Positions 1 through 13,096 are shown, counted from the first letter of the stretch. The stretch is DNA of 64,000 nucleotides from Zopfochytrium polystomum (GCA_025765615.1 JAIVFJ010000030.1:186001-250000); one strand, 5' to 3'. Notes: a model not told the origin generated them from the letters alone. Numbers and translations are program-made.

Positions 1-264
1 CCCTCCACTCGTGTCGTGTCGCTTCCCTCGTTCAAGCGCTTCGATGAGCAGCCGAAAGAGTACCGCGACTCAGTTTTGCCTCACTCTGCTCGTAAGCGGG
101 TTGCAATTGAAGCTGCGGCAACGCAATCATGGTACAAGTACGTCGGTCTGGACGGTAAGGTGGTCGGAATCGACCGCTTTGGTATGTCAGGCCCCGGAAA
201 TCAGGTCATGGCAGCGCTCGGCATTACGGCGGATGCAGTTGTTGCTGCTGCTCGTTCCCTTTGA
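1..264 (+). CDS. Transketolase, C-terminal end (cut by window edge)
   Basis: This is the last 87 codons of a transketolase, open from the first base of the window to a TGA at 262. The reading frame carries the typical C-terminal region of the enzyme, with an RVAIEAA segment and the ending GITADAVVAAARSL, which is the hallmark transketolase C-terminus. The family moves two-carbon ketol units between sugar phosphates in the non-oxidative pentose phosphate pathway, using thiamine diphosphate, in the cytosol. Only the third (C-terminal) domain is visible, so the cofactor-binding residues lie outside the window. No intron is seen in this last exon. The next gene follows on the same strand after about 690 bp. 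Confidence 0.9.
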   Translation, partial: PSTRVVSLPSFKRFDEQPKEYRDSVLPHSARKRVAIEAAATQSWYKYVGLDGKVVGIDRFGMSGPGNQVMAALGITADAVVAAARSL

Positions 265-953
265 TTCTTCGCTTTAGTTTTTGTGCTCTATTCTCCTCTT
301 TCACGTTTTTGACGAAGCCCTGTTGCCGGGCCTTTCATCGTGAAATACATGCATTTACAGTTCTTGTATTGGAATGGGTATTACGCCGAATATGTTCAGA
401 GCAGAACCGGGGCGTATTGTAATCAGTTTCCGCACGAAAACGACGAGGCGACCAGCTCAGCGATTGTCCGCAGTGCAACTGAAATTTCTGCTGCTCTCTG
501 ACTTCGCATTTTCCTCTCAGGCGGTTTCACTTTCGCTGTTTAGCACTGTTTCTCGTTCTCTCCCTCATTTATCAATTATCCCACCGTTTGATTAGATCCG
601 CTTGTATACGGGCGAATCCCACTCCTGATGCGTAAAACACTAACAGAAGGTTTTCACAAATTGTACACTGTCTCCCACTTGACACCTTTGACCCAGGACG
701 CTCCTCTGCGCCACTGCAGAGTACTGCGACCTATGCATTCGAATCCATCCTTGCTGCGTAGGAGCAGACGCTCTCTACCTGCTTTGGCCAGCGGCCTGCT
801 TTCGAGCATTCTCCTCGCCGGCATCCGTCGCTGCAGCTGCACTGGGTGACGGTTCGGATTGAAAGACGAGGAAGCGTTTCGTGTCAAGCTCAAACAAAAA
901 AAGCTGCCAAATTTGGCGTGTTCTGACTGACCAACGCTGGAGTGGTGCTGGGA
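265..953. other. Intergenic, no gene recognised
   Basis: This 690-bp gap between transketolase and the arrestin-domain gene has only short, unconserved open frames on both strands. It should contain the transketolase 3' UTR and the promoter of the downstream gene. No RNA gene, repeat or clear TATA box was recognised. Confidence 0.6.
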
Positions 954-3900
954 ATGGCCGCCCCAGGCAGCGCCAACGATGATTCTGCTGCAGCTGCGAC
1001 GTCTGCGGTGGCCGCCTCCGCCGCCCCTTCCAAGGGGAGGTGGACCTTCAAGCAGCTGCCGACAGAGCTTGCTGCTGGGGCGAAGTTCCGCGTGTGGACG
1101 GACCTGTTCCTCGGCTGCGATCTGGGCGCCGACGAGCCCATCGTTTTTGAGGTCGTCGGAATCGCCTCGGTTTCGTGGGTAATCCAGCCTGACAGCCCTC
1201 ATGCAGTGGAGGCAGATCGCATCGCTGGGCAGCCGAGAACTGTCAACCTGGAGGAGGAGTTTTGGAAGTCATCGACGAATTTGACGGACAGCCTGGTGAG
1301 TTGGGTGTGTGGCAATTGCCATGCACCGATCCTACCCTGCTCGTCTTCCTAAGCCCGACCTGCAACCAACCCGATCGTGACATCTGCAATCATCCTACAA
1401 AGAAACGAGGGATAGTTTCGTTGCTCGTCCGCATGTTGGGTTGACCCAACCCTTCTTCATTCCAGGATCTTATTGCTGGAGAGCACGGTTTTGTTCTCTC
1501 TCTACAACTGCCCGATGATCTATTTCCGACGTTTTCCTATGAGGATGATGAAAGCTCTGAGTATTTCTCGGTTCGTTACGTCTTCAGAGCACGGTTCCCC
1601 GCTCGAGACCAGCCAGTTCCGGACTTTGAGCGTGAGGTCAAAGTCGAGCCCTCCATAATATCAGACACCACCAGCCTTGGGTATCTGGCGGTTGAGGAGA
1701 CAAGCCAAGTCGGAGCTTACTTGAAGGTCCAAGGGAAGCGAAACCACTTTCACTCTAAGTCGCAGCTTTCGTTGTTATATTCGATGCGTGCTCCGCCCTA
1801 TCACAACGTACAGAGGGTAGTCCTTGAAGTTATCTCTCGCTACGGTTTGCCTGGACCACTTGGTCCCAGTTCTCGAGTTGGGGAGGAGCGCGTTCTGAAT
1901 ACGTTCGATCTACCTGGTATTCCTGCGGGGTTACTGTCAGAGTTCATTCTGAACTTTGAACTGCCAAATCTGCCCCCCAGTGTGTTTCTTGGGCCACTGG
2001 ATATATCTCACGAACTTCGCTTTGTTGTTATATACGAGCCAAGCCCCCTCACCGTTGCGGTCGGCCCTGATGTCATGGGTGCGTCCATGCTGGTAGTCTT
2101 GCCGAATGTCCAGAACTTGACACTCCCAGTTGGCTATGATGATGTGGAGGAGTACCTGCCAGAGGACGAGGAAGCACCTCGGGAGCTGCGACTAGTTCCT
2201 GGAACCTCGATGGAATTCCCTCCGCTTCCAACTTCTGGGCTTACGGCACAGTTACATGTTCCGGCGACCAGCGGTTATACTGTTCCCATGGAATATTATC
2301 AACAGTCAGTTGTGATGTATCCTGGCACAGCCAGTGGGAGTTACACGGGTACAACGGCGACGTCCTATGTAATTCCCACCAGTCCATCTAATTATGCTGG
2401 AAGTCACTACCAAATCCCACCGCAGTTTTCTACTTGGCCGGGAATCGTGGCAATGCGCCAGAATAACTTCGGTTCAAATCCACCTGAGGGATATTATCCA
2501 GTCCCACCTACACCCGGATCCGAGCTCGCCATCCCCCAGAACTCAATCTTGCGTCGGCCATCGGTTGGAACTAATCCCTCCACCGGAGAACCGCCGCGTA
2601 CCTACACGAGAACGAAGAATGCGCGGCACTCCGTCACGGAATACTTTGGAAACCAATCGGGTGAAGATTCTCAAAGCCCCACCCCCGGTGGTCTCACTTC
2701 ACCCACAACAACGGAAGGGTCAACTGTCATCAATGGAGAAACTGCCACCAAAAACGATGCAGATCTTTCCCGCAGCAGCACTGGTGAGCCCATTTCCTGC
2801 CTACTTTATGGTGGCGTATTGCATTGCAGACTGAAAGTTATCCTCCACTTTCCAGTTCGAGTTCGTCCACCTGTTCCCCCCAAGCCCCCTACTTTATCCT
2901 CTGGCCACTCCTCACCTTCATCCTCATCAGCATCTGCATTCCCTGCCCTCCCAAAAGCAAAAACCATAACGAACCGACCAGAACCTTTTCCGAAGAGCGG
3001 AGCGGAGCAGGCGTCCGGCAATGCCCAATTGCCGATCGAACTCCAGTTGGAAAGACTTCGCACAGAAAAAATGCAGCTAGAACAAGAGCGAAAGCTTGCA
3101 GCAGCTCAGCTTGAGAGAGATCGTTTACAAAAAGAGTACGACGAAAGAATCGCACGAGAGAAGGCGAATCTGGCGCAGGAGGTCGAGCGTGAACGAAGGG
3201 AGATAGAACGGTTGCGGGAGGAGCTTGCCAAATACGCGATGATTCGGCAGGCATCTTCGGCGCTCTCGGTGGAGAGTATTGCAGAGTCAAATGACGAAGC
3301 TCCGAATGCGTCCCGTTCTGATGATGCTGCAGCAACGGAAGGGAGTTCTCACGATGCGGAGGATGAACCGCCGACGTACTCACCACCTTCAGCACCAACT
3401 GCAACGGACAACGTGGACAAAAAGGCGCCGTCAGCGGTCGGACCTATGGCGCTGACCATCGGTACGAGCGAGATTCCGCCCGCGGGGGCTGTATCTCGTC
3501 AGCCTACGCGCCTATTTGATGCGTTTCCAGAACCGACAATTGCTCCAATTTTGCCGCAGCGGTCAGTGGCTGTTCAGCCGCCTCCCCTGGCCCGAGGAGA
3601 CGATGTGAAGAGAGCGTACGTGAAGTCTCTGGAAATGTACCGAGACAGGCAGCTCAAACACTTTTCGGAGAAAGGAGTACCAATGACGTCAGCAGAGATA
3701 GACACCGCACGAAACGAGGTGTTGGCTCAAACTGGTGAACCGATCTTGATGAGTCCGAATGTCGATACCATTCTGGAGGCACTTCATGTGAGTGCGAACC
3801 TGATTCAGAACGCGTTTTGCATGTTAATCCCAATCTCACTTTCTCTTCGATGACACGACGTACAGCTGGAAATGAAAATTGTAGAGAATGAGTTGCAAGA

Positions 3901-4426
3901 AGCTTATGAGGCATCCTCAATGGACAGCATTAAGTCGCGCATTCTCGATGCCGCACAGTCTCTTTCGCAAATCATCGACGCAGGAGTCATCACCAAAGAA
4001 TCGGACCTGCAGCAGTACTGTGACGAAATTCTGAAGGACCTGAAAAAGTCGGAGCCCAATTTGCCCGAACCGATCTGGGTCAAAACCACTCAGTTTTTGG
4101 AGGATCGCCTCAAAACTCCTCTGACCGCCAGGCTGCGGGATGGGCCTCCTTCGCCGGCCGCACCCTCAGACGCCAAGGGGAAACAACCTATCGCCCCGAG
4201 CACAACCATTTCCGGCTCGAACAGTGGGCTCGCACCGTCTGCTACGTCTTTGAACCGGCCGAGGATTATTTTACCTTCAGACCCTGCACCCTCCAACGTC
4301 CCAAAGCCGGTCCCTCTAGGACCGTCCCCGGCTGGTGTTGGCGTTGCAGCTGAGGGCCGAAAGAGCACTGCACCTATTTCAAAGCCCCCTAGGCCGTTCC
4401 CATGGATTCGCAAACCTACAAAGTGA
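954..4426 (+). CDS. Arrestin-domain protein with coiled-coil C-terminal extension
   Basis: Four exons join in frame: 954-1295, 1466-2783, 2856 to about 3788, and about 3867-4426, giving roughly 1,050 residues. The first 330 residues look like a two-lobed arrestin fold; GEHGFVLSLQLPDDL followed by a Y-rich strand is typical of the arrestin N lobe, and the following lobe resembles Arrestin_C. A low-complexity P/S/T/Y-rich stretch comes next, with a proline-rich RPPVPPKPP segment (SH3-ligand-like). A charged coiled coil follows at about residues 610-680 (ERLRTEKMQLEQERK). The C-terminal 190 residues are mixed helix and end PWIRKPTK. Alpha-arrestins are cargo adaptors for ubiquitin ligases in endocytosis; the PPxY-like motifs and tail suggest scaffolding, but that is inference. 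The 72-nt second intron is a multiple of three without a stop, so its retention would keep the frame. The start was chosen as the first ATG of an alanine-rich N-terminus; an ATG 12 nt upstream (942) is possible. Confidence 0.7.
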
Positions 4427-4855
4427 TGCTACCAAAAATCCTTTCTCACACAACCTCCCACAACCAAAGAGTCAATCCCACCCACCCGACAAGATTCTGT
4501 TCAAGGTGGCCGCTGCGTCGATGCCTCCACTGCCTATTTTTCTGTTGCCTGTTTTCTAGCTTTCTTCTACCTAGCCATTCTTCCGGTCGGTTTTCACCGT
4601 TGCGCTTGTTCAGTTGTTTTCCACTGATTGTTTTTTGCAATTTCGCGGAATATTGAGATTGTCGTCACACAGGGATAGTGTTATTTTTTGGAGCAGATTG
4701 TTTAAGGAATTAAACACCTGGAGACAGGTTACAAGCTGGGATCGTCCAATATTGTTGAGACGTGCATGCAAATGTGAATAGCCCGGATTGCGGGGGAAAT
4801 GGCAAGACCAACTGAAAAGGGTTACATCATCTACATCTTTATTTGACGGGAAGGT
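4427..4855. other. Convergent intergenic gap
   Basis: A 429-bp gap between two convergent genes. It is AT-richer in the middle (around 4640-4740) and is expected to hold both 3' ends. No further gene or repeat was seen. Confidence 0.6.
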
Positions 4856-6205
4856 TCAGACAGGAAGAAGAGCAATTTGGCCCATTTTCTTCAGATAGCG
4901 CTCCATGAGTATTTCGAAGTCCTTGACAATGAATACGAGAATGGTGGACTCGAAGAATTGTGAAACCTTTCCCAAGCGGTCAACAACGAGGTTAGACTCG
5001 AAGCTTTTTGTTCGCTCGAAATGTGTCATCCAGTCCTCCAGCATCTCGCAAAGGTTGAACAATCTCGACAGCAGCTCAATATACGCCGAGAGATCAGCAA
5101 CCTTTTCAGCTTTTTTCGACCCGATGCTCGAAAAGCTTCGTGTGAGAAGGGAGCCCCATTTCTGGAGTGTTCCTGCCTTTTCGCCTGCACCTCCGTCATA
5201 ATCGTCCATCGAGCCGCCACCCCCCTGCCCCCCTGCTCAAACTGCCTCCAGTGTTTTTGTTTCCGTCTAGCTCTAGATATCGCAGCTTTTTTGCCAGATC
5301 TCTTCGCACGGTTTCAACGATCGGGTCGAACTCGTCCAGAACCCGGTTGACAGCATTTCCATCGAGATTCCTGATCCCGCCATTCGCGGATTCCGACTGA
5401 TACAATCCGGACACGAAGTCCCCATAAACTCCTCGGCGGCATGTCTGGAGCGCCAGAAACAGTTCTTCACAGGCCGCAAACTTGCTTTCGATTGCAATAA
5501 ACTTGGCACCTGACTGGAACCAAACTTGGCGAGGAACGTGCAGCCGCGGAGTCAACATTCCTCCAGTCGTCATCGTTCGGCGAAGGAGTTTCATGAGCCG
5601 AAATGGTCGATGGGGATCACGGAACGCCTGCTGCATGCCCATCATCCCGTGAGAGTTCTCCGATGTGTGCCCGATCGGCTCAGGCGGTTCCAGCAAGCTG
5701 GGATCGTCGTTGGCCACAACCTCGAAGAATGCATCGTATGACAGGAATGGTTCGTTCACGCCGTCTGGTTGGATAGAGGACATCGAGGATAGGTTCTCAT
5801 TTCGAACGCCAAACCCTTTTCCGTTGTAGAAAGCCGAGAGATGGGGCGGGGTGTTGGCTAGAAGCTGTCAAAGTATCTTTCAGTCAGATCGCCATCCTGC
5901 CTACCCTCCCGATTTTCATTTCCTGCTCTCACCAGATCCACGCGCTGCACATACTGGTTGCGGAGGTTAACCAGCCTTGCCCTGCTCTCCTCCGAGAGCG
6001 CAGCCGCGGCAACGGGAGTGGGAGCGTCGTTCAGCTCGTCCGAGTCCTGCCACGAGTCATCCGAGTTCGCCAGGACGTTTTCGAGGGCCAAGATGGCTTC
6101 TCTGTAGGCATCTAAAGCCTCCCCGTACTGATTGTTGGAGTCGCTCTCGATCGCTTCCTGCACCTTTTTCAGGGCGAACGACGTCTGGGCCGAGGCGGCA
6201 TTCAT
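4856..6205 (-). CDS. MIT-domain protein, possible endosomal/vesicle factor
   Basis: The N-terminus (about residues 5-50) has the MIT three-helix pattern, with ALKKVQEAIESDSNNQYGEA followed by LDAYREAI. MIT domains bind ESCRT-III tails and occur in Vps4, spartin and related proteins. A 68-nt intron (5865-5932) joins the MIT exon to a long helical region without a recognised domain. The 3' part (4856 to about 5209) lies one frame over from the middle part. The simplest join is an 85-nt intron from the GTGCGA after DPIVET to the CAG before GGGSMDDYD. That removes a charged helix, so a sequencing error or another junction in the G-runs near 5220-5235 is also possible. The gene is head-to-head with RalGAP-alpha, 119 bp between start codons. 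Function beyond an MIT domain is unknown. Confidence 0.65.
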
Positions 6206-6324
6206 TCTCCACGTGCCTTCCTTGCGGTTTGTTGCGTTCGCGATGTGTCTTCACTCCAAAAACATTCCCCGTGCACCAATTTGTCGCCCCCAACCCCTTC
6301 CACTATCGCCGTCCGCGGCCACCG
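6206..6324. promoter_or_regulatory. Shared divergent promoter, MIT gene / RalGAP-alpha
   Basis: Only 119 bp separate two divergent start codons, so both promoters must lie here or inside the 5' exons. No TATA box was seen. Assigned from layout only. Confidence 0.4.
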
Positions 6325-9300
6325 ATGGGTGACGAGACCAGGCGCCTGGATCGGCTCATGAAGAAGGTTAAACCCTTCTTTGACGAAAAGCAGAAGGCGA
6401 AGAACCGCCTGAACGCATTCTGCTGCTTCATCGGTCTGTTTGCTTTCCTCCCGGTGAAATTTGTAGATTATCTAACCTGTGCCCTTTCGCAATCCCTTTT
6501 TGGAGACGGTAGCAACGACGAAGATCAAGCGAAATTTTTCCAGGAGCATGACCACATCGTCTACAGCGTGCTGAAAGAGTCGTTCTGGCATCTCGTCGAG
6601 AAGATTCGAGGTGAAACTGCTGTCCATGTGCTCTCAGCGTAACATTGTATAAAAAGGAAAGGATAAGGCGGACAAGCCGGCCCAAATAGGATCCAAAGAG
6701 TCGATTGAACTCTTGAAAGTAACCGCCCTCTTCAGAAAAACTTTCGTCCTTCTGCCAGAGCGTATACGTGCAGGTTGGCACGTGAAGGGAGCATTACAAA
6801 TTGTGAAGGCCTTAGTCGCGCACCAGAACCATCCCCGATTGCGGCTTGAAGGACTCAGGATTCTGCTATCTTGGATTAATGACGTCGATGAAGAGATACC
6901 AGAATTAACAGCGCTCTACGCCTCGGTATTACAGCTGGATCTATTCGAGCCTTTCGTTTTGCCTGTTGGCTACGAGCCCGCGGGAAATCACCCTGGATCA
7001 ACGAGTCTCCCCAAGGAGGAAAATCAAAAACAAAATCATACCCCCGAAAATGATAACAATCCAGTCAGCCTCCAGTTGCAGGAGATGCAGCCAATCATTC
7101 CATGGGCTTCGGCCCCCACTCCCTCCGACTCTATCGAGTTATTTGAAGAGATTCTACTTAATATAGCTATCTTGAGTGTCCTCGCCTGCTCAGGAACAAG
7201 TTCTCGGCTTGGGTACGCCCACGCATTCCTCCCAGCGTCCCCAGCTCTCTCTTCTTCACCTTCACTGGACGGACAGCTCTGCCATAAATCGCTTGACATG
7301 AGTGGATTGGAACTCGACGATGTTGAGAATACGTCAGAAGAAGTTCCATTTCAGGAGGATCCTGTCCCCGACGGACTCGTAGCCAACGTAGGAGCACTCA
7401 AAGCAGCAACCGCGCAGTGGCAGTATGTGAAAAGGTGGTATCTTTTCAAGCTTTTCCCAACCGAAGCGGGCAGACATAATCGAGGAGGGAACAGTGGTAG
7501 GGCACAAACGAACGAATCAACAATCATTGACTTTCCAAAGACTTTCAAACATGTCCGCTTCCTTTTCTTCAATCGTTTCTTTCCTTTATTATACGATATA
7601 TGCTCGACCCTTCGGTGACGGGCCTTGGGCTTGCCCTTCCAGAACATCTCAGTTGGCTTTCTTCATTCGGCATCCACTCTAAAGCCACCTCCCTGTTGCG
7701 GCGTTATATGCTATCCTCCACTGAGGACCGAAGCCTGATAAGCGAAGTTGTTCGACAAGGTCTCTTGGTGCCGTTTTCTTCCTCCGATATATCGCGAAGC
7801 TCACTTTTCATCATTCGAACGTGGCTGTTTTCGCCGGTGCGAGAATTGCTGTTGACGTGGCATTAATATATGATCTTAACAGCGACAGCAGGAAAGTAAG
7901 GAGGCTTCGACAGACGGTGCCGAGCGGAATTTCGACGGCGAAGACTGCGAGCCAGAAACCGTTCTCTTGCAGCGTCTCAATAACTGCTGCCACATCTGGA
8001 CGAATTTCGAAATCGAAGCCAATACGACAGCCAGGAGACTTTTGGAAAACATCCGGCTGCTCTTTTTGGATCGAAGAGACTTCATTGACTACAGTGCTTC
8101 GCAGGTGGCCCCTTGCAAAATGATTTCTCGTTATAACACCATTTCAAGGTTGGATTGTACAAGGAAGCACTCCAGATCTATAAGCTGTTGGTGGTGGAGG
8201 CATTTTTCCCTCTGACATCCAGGACGTGGCGGTTAATAACAGATTCCTTGCTAAACATTTTGGAGGCTTTGTTTTGTCGACCCAACAAGTATGCAAGCAT
8301 CGCTACACCAAGCTTGGCAGAGGAAGTTTGCGGTATTGCCGTTGAAACGGTACTGCTCACTTGGATTCGTTTCGGTTCTCAGTCCGAAGCGGATTGGGTC
8401 AATCTGAGAGCAGTTTTAGAAAAATGCTCCGGCTGGATGCAGACTGTTCATCAATGGGCGGTAGGTGTGAGCAATTCGCAACCAATTTTGACACGACTAT
8501 GCAAGAATACAGTAACGAAGATGACCAAAGTTTTCGGTCTTTTCTCCTTCGGAGTCGACGTGGATATGATAAGGGATGACTATGAAACACGAGGCGCTAT
8601 TCGGTTGCGTGCAGCCTCTTTCCAATCCTCTCGGCCAAAATCTTCGATTTCCTCATCAAGTAGTCATATCACCATCAACAATCGCATTGCTTTGCAAACC
8701 GAAAAAAGTTTTGGAAGCAGCCTTGGTTCAGCGGTTGAGGTTACGCAGAACCCTTCGTCCCCGCTTCCTGCTCTCGTCGCCGAATCGGCGCCTTCGTCGT
8801 CCTTACTGTTCAATCTTGACAATGAAATCGCCGCTCTTGATCCACCTCCGTCCCCAATGCATCCAATTCGTCTTCCTCCGGTTGGAGGCGCCCCAACCTC
8901 GCTCACGGATGGCGGTTTACTCGAAGGAGCTATGCCGATCACTAAAGCGGTCGCATTGGTCGAAAATGACTCCGCGCTGAAGCAGGAGGTTCGTTCTAGA
9001 AATCGTTTGATCATTTCCATCTCAATTGTTCCGTGCTAGCTTAGGGACGCGAATAAAAGCTCGACTCACTCCATTAAGTCACACCAATCCGCGGAAGGTG
9101 TTAATGAGAAGCTCGAAAGGTAATGCTTGTCTCTTACAGCGAAGACTAATTTCACATTTGAAAGGTCTACTGGTGCTGCCAATGGTTATGGAGGATCTAC
9201 CAACCTCCATCTGCCAACCAGCGGCCAAAATTTTCTTAGTAAAGTCAATGATTTTCCAAACTTGCTGACCATCACATGGTGGAACGCTGCTTCCGGGTCT

Positions 9301-12300
9301 TTTGTTTGGAAAAACTTGCTGTGCTGCCTGGGAGACGTCAACAAACTTTCAAACCCGCAGAATCATGCGGAGGCGATGAATTGCCTATCCCAGACTTGGG
9401 ATATGCTGGCAAAAGTAAGTTAAACCGACCGTAACAGTAGTCCTGAAGCAGTTGACAGATTCGGTCAGCCCAAACCTACGAAAATGCACAAATACCTCCA
9501 TTATTCGATTTTTTCCCTTGGTTCGCGAAAGCGACAGAGCTGTCTAGGTCTGTTTAGGAACCTCACCTAAATCTCTGTTCTTACATAACTTCATTTGGTT
9601 GCAAGTGATTTTGCTGAGGGCCGCGAATGCGGATACTCCAGCCTCTGCAAATTGATGGCAAAGCGTCACGAACAACCTCTTGAGCTCGATGTTGTTTCGC
9701 ATTTTTACAGATGCATACTGAGGGTATTATGATCGGGTATTGAGCTCCGTACTAAATCGACCTCAGGGTCTTGGAACGGACGATTTGAAAGTTGTCTCTT
9801 CAATTCTTTCGAACTCAACGGCCATTTTTCTGGTGAACCTGCCAGGAAGCTCGATTCTCATCCCTCATTTTGTACGTGCAATCAATAAGGCGAGTCGAGT
9901 CTCTATACAGCATTGACGCTGAACATCTTTGAAGCTGCTTGTCGGATCCAGGGATAATACCAGCGTATCCACTATTGTTCGACAAAGCGCAATCAAGATC
10001 CTCCACTCTATGTCCGCTATACCCAACTTGCACTTGCAAACCTCAATGTTCTCAACATCGGATCTGCCTCGCTTGCCGAATTCGCACCTGACCGTCGCGG
10101 AAGGATTGTCGTCGTCAAGCGATATTATGCGATCACTATCGGAACCATTTTTGCCTAAAAAGCGGGCAGAAGGAACAAATCGCTCTCTTTCCAGAGAAGA
10201 CTCAATATCGACTGACGATGAGTTTTCACCTCTGTCAGATTCAATCTTTGACTCATCGAGAAGTCTTGCTGAGGAGACCCTTACGATACCATCACTCGAT
10301 TGGAACAACCCCGCTATCACCGAAGACCACGTCACATTTGACGAGATCAAAACCCAAATCACTGATCTGTACTCCTCGTTGTTGAAGGATGAGGGAAATC
10401 TAAAATGCTCAGAGACAACTGCGATGCTCATCTGGGGAGTTTCTGCTCTGTGCTGCGAGGAACTATTCAACTCTTCAAGGTTGGCAAGCATGTGCCCTAA
10501 ATTAGCTAAAGTCTTTTGCAGACTCAAAGGCAATATGGGTGAAACGTGCTTGAATCTATTATTGAGCCAATTAACGTCCAAGGACGCCAAATCAGTGTCT
10601 GCCGCAGTGGACGGGCTATCTCTTTTAGCATCCAATAGTTTGATATTGCGAAGAGTGGAGGCCCGCACTCTCATCAATGTTGTTGAAAAGATTGTTGGTG
10701 CGATTGGAGAGCATATCCTTTGCAACCAAGCTCGAGTGTCGAGAGAAAGCAGAAGTTTGTCCAATCTGCTCCCATGCGCTCTCTGACTCTCTTTATAAGA
10801 TTTGATTGTAACTCGTTTGCTTTACTGTCTATTGGATTGGATGATGCTGTTACCAAACCATATAATTGAAGAGTCGACAGTCTCCGTACTTATATTCGAA
10901 GTCCTGGAATCCTGCCTAGAGTTAGGTAGTGAATACGACGGATCAGAAACAGCAACGGCAGCAAAAGCTGTCCATGGCAATGCGAATATGAGAGGTGAGA
11001 TCCAAAAGACTGAAACCGGCATATGACGTTGCCATAGCGAATTCTCTCCTTTCCGCCGCGGTCGCGAAAGTTGCAATGAGCCCCGTGCCGGGGGTTCCTA
11101 TTGCGCAAACAGCGTTAACTGTAACAGCAGGCACTGGAACGGAAACCACTAGAGGAAAGTTGGAGGTTGGCGCTCTCGTAATTACGAAGTGTAAATCATA
11201 ACGGATACTTGATCCACGTAGGCCGAAGAAGATGACGATGATTTTGTTGTCAAGGTAAGAAAATTCCTCTCCATTGCAATAATGGTAATCTCTCGATTAG
11301 GAAGCCGCGGAAAACGTTCTTCTTCATTTTTCACATCATTTCAACAATTTTGCTCCTCCGTACGGGGCTGCAATCATGAATAGTCAGTATGTGGAGTCGA
11401 TTCTTTCCGAGGAAATGAAGGAAAACGATCGCACAATTTTCTTTACCCTGAACGACACCACAATTTTGACGTTTTGCATGTGCTACACTTCCGGTTTGTG
11501 TTTACAGTAACCAATGGACACTTGTCTAAGGAAGTTGATTGTCAAGGCGACGCCAAGGCTCGAATTATTATGCGCGATTTAACGGGAAGATATGTTTGGG
11601 ATTACGAGAACTTTTGGCAAGGACTTGCAGATGTCTGTTGTGAAAATCCCCAAGGCGAGAAACAGTTCTCTCAAGGCTTTACTCTACCAATCCATCAGAA
11701 TGTTGAAAGTGAGGACTCAAAGCCTGATGCATTTGGCTGCGAAATTGCTGGTGACGAACTCAACAGCCTCATTCAATCGTATGGAAGACAGAAATAAGTC
11801 AAACAATGCCACACTAACGGTGTAAACAGTATCCGCCAGGAAAATGAAGACTGCTTGGAGCACATGAAATCGTCAGGCTCCATCGAGGATGAAGGTTTCT
11901 CAGAGCAAGCTGCACAAATGTCAGAGATTATAGAAAGAAATGTCAGCACAGAGGCATTTTATCACGACAAGTTTCGAAGTAAGGAATAATCGGAGTATAA
12001 ATTGTTGACAAAAATTCTCTAGAGAATAACTCTCTTGTTTACCGACGTTTTCAAAAGCTGGCTGGCTCAAAGGGGTTTGTGCTGGAGCAACCTCCCGCTT
12101 CGACCGCGCTCGATGATTTCGCCAACTTTCCAAGGTTATATCTCACTCAAATGGGGCATATTAACTTCGACAGCCTGAAGGACGGCTACTTGCACATCCT
12201 CGCGAAGTCGCCTGCACTTATACGAGACATCAAGGGGCTCGATCGTAAAATGGGAAGAGAAGTTATGAAGGTTGCTATTATCTATGTTGGTCCTGGGCAA

Positions 12301-13096
12301 GAGGAAGAGCAAGTACTTCTTAGGAACGGCCGTGGCAGCGCCGAGTACGAGGAGTTCGTTCTATCCCTTGGGTGGGAGGTAACAGAGCAAATGGGAGCCA
12401 GATGAAAACTAAATTTCGCCCAGGTTGACGTTCAAAGTCATTTAGGTTATCTAGGAGGCCTTGAAAAGAGTCAAGCCACCGGAAGCACAGCCGTGTACTA
12501 TTGCGACTCTAGAACGGAAATTATATTTCATGATATAACACGTTTTCCCCTGGACCCTGAGGACCCCAAGCAGCTAAAAAGAGTAATAATTAGCTTTACG
12601 CATTTGAAACCGCTAACTCGAGAACGCAGAAGCGGCATATCGGCAATGATCACGTTCACATTATTTGGAACGAGCACTACAGAGATTACAAACGGACCAC
12701 GATTGGCGGCGACTTTGGCAACGCTCAAATCGTGATAACCCCTTTGGCCAACAAGCTCTACTCGGTTGACATCATGAAGGACTCGAAGGTAAGTCTCTTC
12801 TGAAGAGATGAATTACTTATGAGAGTTTGTAGGTCGCATCATTTGGTCCCCTTCAGCACCGAATGGCTGTCTCGAAAGGCGTCCTTGGCCCTCTCGTCCG
12901 CGCGACGGCTGCCAATGCATTTCGCTCGGCCTTACATATTGGCCAGATTCATTCCGGTCCGCCGCACGCCTTTTCGCAGAGGTTGTCCGACATAAAAACC
13001 ATCATATCTCGCCACGCCAACTCGAAATCTACGTTTCAGACTTTCTTCCTGGCTTTGTTTAATCAACCCAAAAAAGGAGAGAAATACTGTGAGTGA
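6325..13096 (+). CDS. RALGAPA: Ral GTPase-activating protein subunit alpha (tuberin-like)
   Basis: A multi-exon gene of about 6.8 kb. The N-terminus matches the RALGAPA family: LNAF, then FFQEHDHIVYSVLKESFW, then the very typical FVLLPERIRAGWHVKGALQ. The central part continues the family pattern, for example IPPLFDFFPWFAKATELS near 9480 and CKLMAKRHEQPLELDVVSHF near 9640. The C-terminus (about 12080-13000) is a Rap/Ran-GAP domain, with KVAIIYVGPGQEEEQ, then IGNDHVHIIWNEHYRDYKR, then GDFGNAQIVITPL. The catalytic asparagine (Asn thumb) of this class is the N of IGND and is present. Known members work with RALGAPB or, for the related TSC2, with TSC1, to stimulate GTP hydrolysis on Ral or Rheb GTPases. 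The many introns are 45-90 nt. Individual borders in 7600-9100 and 10780-11230 were not all resolved. The partner beta subunit is not in this window. Confidence 0.85.

Noticed and set aside
654..1202. 182-codon minus-strand frame opposite the arrestin gene start
   Set aside because: It is the antisense of an alanine-rich exon; no conserved sequence.
11200..13096. Separate gene such as SPT16 or another GAP
   Set aside because: The exons continue the RalGAP-alpha reading frame and carry its Rap-GAP domain; no independent start or promoter is needed.
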